From Myxococcota bacterium (lineage in GTDB: Bacteria; Myxococcota_A; Polyangia; HGW-17): 6,793 nucleotides of DNA. This document shows positions 5,135 through 6,793 of this stretch, piece after piece. The position numbers and the translations under genes are program-made. Location: the NCBI GenBank assembly GCA_018821745.1, contig JAHJLU010000057.1, positions 1 through 6,793 on the forward strand, given 5' to 3'. Numbering within the stretch: the first letter of the stretch is position 1; every line of letters starts with the position of its first letter. Under the pieces are notes generated by a model. That model did no database searches. It was not told the origin of the DNA and saw nothing but the letters and a program-made list of their open reading frames with translations.

Positions 5135-6307
5135 ATGAAAATATGCACCATCTGTGACGACCATTTTCCGTCCTACTGGACCTCCACCAACCAGGTGATA
5201 ACCACCGCCTCCTATTTGGGAAAGCAGGGGGTTGATGTGGACCTCATGATCCCCACCATGGGGTCCATGCTGCTGCGCAGCAAGGAGCGTAAACTCCGCG
5301 CCCTGTGTGAATTTTACGGGGTGGAGCCGACCTTCCAGCTCAAGGACTATTTCACCATGTGGCCGACCAACCGCCTGCGAATCGAGAAACTGACCCATGG
5401 CCTGTTTGCGCCGGTCATGGCGAACCTTGGAAAATATGACCTCGTGTACACCCGCCACATTTTACCAGTGTTCCTTACCCTGGCTGCGGGCGGCCGGGCC
5501 ATATTCGAGACCTATCGCCTGCTGCCCGACGAGTTCCCCAAAACCATCCCCCTGCTCCGATGGATTACCGAGAAGGACAATTTTTTGGGAATCACTACCC
5601 ACAGTGAACTCTCCCGCGATGTGTTCATCAAAGCGGGTGTTCCCGAGCACAAGGTTGTGGCGCTCCATAACGGGTATGACCCGGCGGAGTTTGAGCCCCG
5701 TCTCACCAAACAGGAGGCACGGGAGCTTCTGGGGATTCCCAAAGACCGTTTCCTCGCGGTCTACACGGGACACATGACTCCCATGAAAGGTGTCGAGATC
5801 TTTGTGGATATGGCTAAATTTGCGCCGGAAATTGATTTTCTGCTCATTGGCGGTCCCACTACCGATGATGTTGAGCGGGTGCAGAATTATGCAAGGTCCC
5901 AGGGCGTGAGCAATGTCACTGTCTCTGGCTGGATCAACCCACACCGGGTCCCTCCCTACCTCTATGCGGCCGATGTGCTGATGATTCCCCCAACGTCCAA
6001 GCCCCTCAGGATACATCGCCGCACGGTACTGCCCATTAAGCTCTTCAACTATCTTGCGGCGGGTAGAGTGATTTTTACTCCGGATCTTCCTGATACCGCT
6101 GAACTGTTGCAGCATGGTGTCAACAGCTACCGCGTTGAACCCGATAACCCGAAAGTGGCCGCAGAAGCCCTTTTAGAAATAGCCGGCGACCCGCTTCTTG
6201 CCAACTCACTCTCGGAGCGTGCCTTTGAAGATTCAAAACAGTACACGTGGTCTGAGAGGGCACGCAAACTCAAAGAGTTTATGGAGGCGCGTCTGTCATC
6301 TCTTTGA
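5135..6307 (+). CDS. Glycosyltransferase family 4 (GT-B fold)
   Basis: A complete 390-residue retaining-type glycosyltransferase of the GT4 class, expected to move a sugar from a nucleotide-sugar donor to a cell-surface glycan or lipid precursor at the cytoplasmic face. The acceptor and donor cannot be read from sequence. The N-terminal Rossmann-like domain begins MKICTICDDHF and includes YDLVYTRH (101-108). The link region has ITTHSELSRDVFIKAGVPEHKVVALHNGYDPAEF (153-186), the usual family signature. The C-terminal donor domain has LAVYTGHMTPMKGVE (207-221), IDFLLIGG (233-240), VTVSGWI (261-267) and LPIKLFNYLAAGRVIFTPDLPDTAEL (299-324). In the last motif Asn305 stands where most relatives have Glu (LFEY), one of the EX7E pair. 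The 5135 ATG gives the canonical first strand; an in-frame GTG at 5108 would add nine unlikely residues. A purine-rich GAGAGGGA lies about 15 bases upstream, rather far. No other glycan genes are visible nearby. Confidence 0.93.
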   Translation: MKICTICDDHFPSYWTSTNQVITTASYLGKQGVDVDLMIPTMGSMLLRSKERKLRALCEFYGVEPTFQLKDYFTMWPTNRLRIEKLTHGLFAPVMANLGKYDLVYTRHILPVFLTLAAGGRAIFETYRLLPDEFPKTIPLLRWITEKDNFLGITTHSELSRDVFIKAGVPEHKVVALHNGYDPAEFEPRLTKQEARELLGIPKDRFLAVYTGHMTPMKGVEIFVDMAKFAPEIDFLLIGGPTTDDVERVQNYARSQGVSNVTVSGWINPHRVPPYLYAADVLMIPPTSKPLRIHRRTVLPIKLFNYLAAGRVIFTPDLPDTAELLQHGVNSYRVEPDNPKVAAEALLEIAGDPLLANSLSERAFEDSKQYTWSERARKLKEFMEARLSSL

Positions 6308-6370
6308 TATTTTAGCTTCTATTATTATATTTTTCCTCTCGTTCCCACACTGTCAGATCTGAATTTACCG

Positions 6371-6418
6371 AAAAAGGGGCTATAAAAAGAGCACGTTTTC
6401 CGTTCCTTTTTGTTTCTT
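6371..6418 (+). terminator. Candidate rho-independent terminator of the glycosyltransferase gene
   Basis: AAAAAGGGGC (6371-6380) can pair with GTTCCTTTTT (6402-6411), a ten-pair stem with two G-U pairs. Inside, AAAA (6385-6388) can pair with TTTT (6396-6399). The 3' arm runs directly into a T-rich tract (TTTTTGTTTCTTT, from 6407). It lies 64 bases after the glycosyltransferase stop. The GC core is weak, so terminator strength is uncertain. Confidence 0.35.
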
Positions 6419-6455
6419 TATCTTTGTTATCAATAGGTTGATGTGCGTGCGGGAG

Positions 6456-6498
6456 AAACACGTTCACGCTGGTTTTGCGAAGTGATTTGCGTGTTTTT
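6456..6498 (+). terminator. Second hairpin with T-run (possible back-up terminator)
   Basis: AAACACG (6456-6462) is a perfect complement of CGTGTTT (6490-6496), and TCAC (6464-6467) can pair with GTGA (6482-6485) inside it. The 3' arm ends in five T residues (6494-6498). It could insulate the rRNA promoter downstream from transcription of the glycosyltransferase gene. Loop size and AT content make it a moderate candidate. Confidence 0.33.
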
Positions 6499-6603
6499 GA
6501 CCCTAAAAAATGAAATGGCAGTGAAAAATTGTTAGTGCATGGTAAAAACCGCCACACCCCCATTCTTTATTCACATGTTTTTTCAATATGTTACAAAATT
6601 ACG

Positions 6604-6661
6604 AAAAAAAAGCAAAACTTTCCCCAAATGTTGTTGACAGGAAAAAATAAACCCCTATATT
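6604..6661 (+). promoter_or_regulatory. Strong rRNA-type promoter with upstream A-tracts
   Basis: TTGACA (6634-6639, perfect -35) is followed after 16 bases by TATATT (6656-6661, five of six -10). Upstream lie an eight-A tract (6604-6611) and AAAA (6614-6617), placed as an UP element would be. After the -10, the GC-rich AAGCGCTCG resembles the discriminator of stringently controlled stable-RNA promoters. Transcription should start near 6668. This is the best promoter in the window, and its strength and layout fit the rRNA leader that follows. Confidence 0.75.
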
Positions 6662-6709
6662 AAGCGCTCGTTGGGTCGAAGCGGAACAAACGCTGCTGAG
6701 ACAGAACGC

Positions 6710-6729
6710 GGTCTTTGAAAACTGAATAG
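6710..6729 (+). promoter_or_regulatory. boxA-like rRNA antitermination element
   Basis: GGTCTTTGAAAACTGAATAG resembles rRNA leader boxA sequences, the RNA site for NusB/NusE-dependent antitermination; the core is GGTCTTTGAAAA. It lies about 42 bases after the predicted transcription start. Confidence 0.65.
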
Positions 6730-6763
6730 AAGTCGAAGAACAGTGAGACGGAAGCAAGAGTTT

Positions 6764-6781
6764 TAAATTTTGCAAAATTTA
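6764..6781. repeat. 18-base perfect palindrome in the rRNA leader
   Basis: TAAATTTTGCAAAATTTA is its own reverse complement. As RNA it could form a seven-pair AT stem around a TGCA loop. A related TTTTGAGCAAAA follows at 6782-6793, so TTTTG...CAAAA occurs twice in tandem at the window end. It may take part in 16S precursor processing by pairing with itself or with the region after 16S; that role is inferred. Confidence 0.5.
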
Positions 6782-6793
6782 TTTTGAGCAAAA

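Larger units (their letters stand above)
6308..6600. other. AT-rich intergenic region upstream of the rRNA-type promoter
   Basis: About 290 bases with no convincing gene. Its base composition is clearly more AT-rich than the coding sequence on either side. It contains terminator-like hairpins (6371-6411 and 6445-6498) and a small hairpin ATCAA-TAGG-TTGAT (6429-6442). An 83-codon minus-strand frame spans it (6563-6312), but it lacks a ribosome binding site and has a composition driven by the AT bias, so I do not call it a gene. Confidence 0.6.
6668..6793 (+). ncRNA. Probable leader of a 16S rRNA operon (gene itself beyond the right edge)
   Basis: After the strong promoter the sequence contains no reading frame but has GGTCTTTGAAAACTGAATAG (6710-6729), the boxA-like antitermination run typical of bacterial rRNA leaders and 16S-23S spacers. 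Because no 16S precedes it and a promoter does, a 16S leader is the natural reading. The mature 16S start (AGAGTTTGATC-type sequence) is not reached within the window. A short stem, CGCTCG (6665-6670) with CGAAGCG (6677-6683), one base bulged, lies across the predicted start of transcription. Confidence 0.65.

Noticed and set aside
5462..6115. 217-codon minus-strand frame
   Set aside because: It is antisense to the glycosyltransferase and carries no family features.
6312..6563. 83-codon minus-strand frame in the AT-rich intergenic region
   Set aside because: No ribosome binding site, no recognisable domain, and it covers the terminator-like hairpins; chance is more likely.

Overview
The window (6793 bases, mostly GC-rich coding sequence with an AT-rich right end) looks like a chromosomal stretch of a Gram-negative bacterium. 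The evidence for that is a lipoprotein with a lipobox, a family 4 glycosyltransferase, and an apparent ribosomal RNA operon leader running off the right edge. The leader's boxA-like run and the mix of families would fit a deltaproteobacterium-like lineage (Desulfuromonadota, Myxococcota or relatives). That placement is an impression, not a demonstration. No transposase, integrase, CRISPR array or tRNA was seen.

Left part, plus strand (1-2775): five tightly packed, co-directional reading frames. They are (i) a protein entering from beyond the left edge and ending in a membrane helix; (ii) a possible 47-residue protein starting on a GTGA overlap; (iii) a 67-residue protein that resembles the Cse60-type small proteins; (iv) a 137-residue protein with an N-terminal membrane anchor, an acidic linker and a coiled coil; (v) a 389-residue protein that aligns along most of its length with histidinol dehydrogenase but lacks almost all of that enzyme's zinc and catalytic residues. 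Item (v) is the most interesting object in the window: a probable HisD-fold pseudoenzyme, next to two small membrane proteins rather than histidine biosynthesis genes.

Middle part, minus strand (2776-4883): a two-gene unit of a predicted lipoprotein (signal peptide, Pro/Ser/Thr/Ala-rich linker, propeller-like domain) followed, with an ATGA overlap, by a COG1313/PflX-type radical SAM protein. The radical SAM gene and the HisD-like gene converge with no base between their stop codons. A promoter-like pair (TTGTCA - 17 - TAGAGT) lies upstream of the lipoprotein gene.

Right part, plus strand (5135-6793): a complete family 4 glycosyltransferase, then about 350 AT-rich bases without a convincing gene but with terminator-like hairpins. 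These are followed by a strong promoter (A-tracts, TTGACA, 16 bases, TATATT), a boxA-like antitermination element and an 18-base perfect palindrome. This arrangement is typical of a 16S rRNA leader; the 16S gene itself would begin just outside the window.
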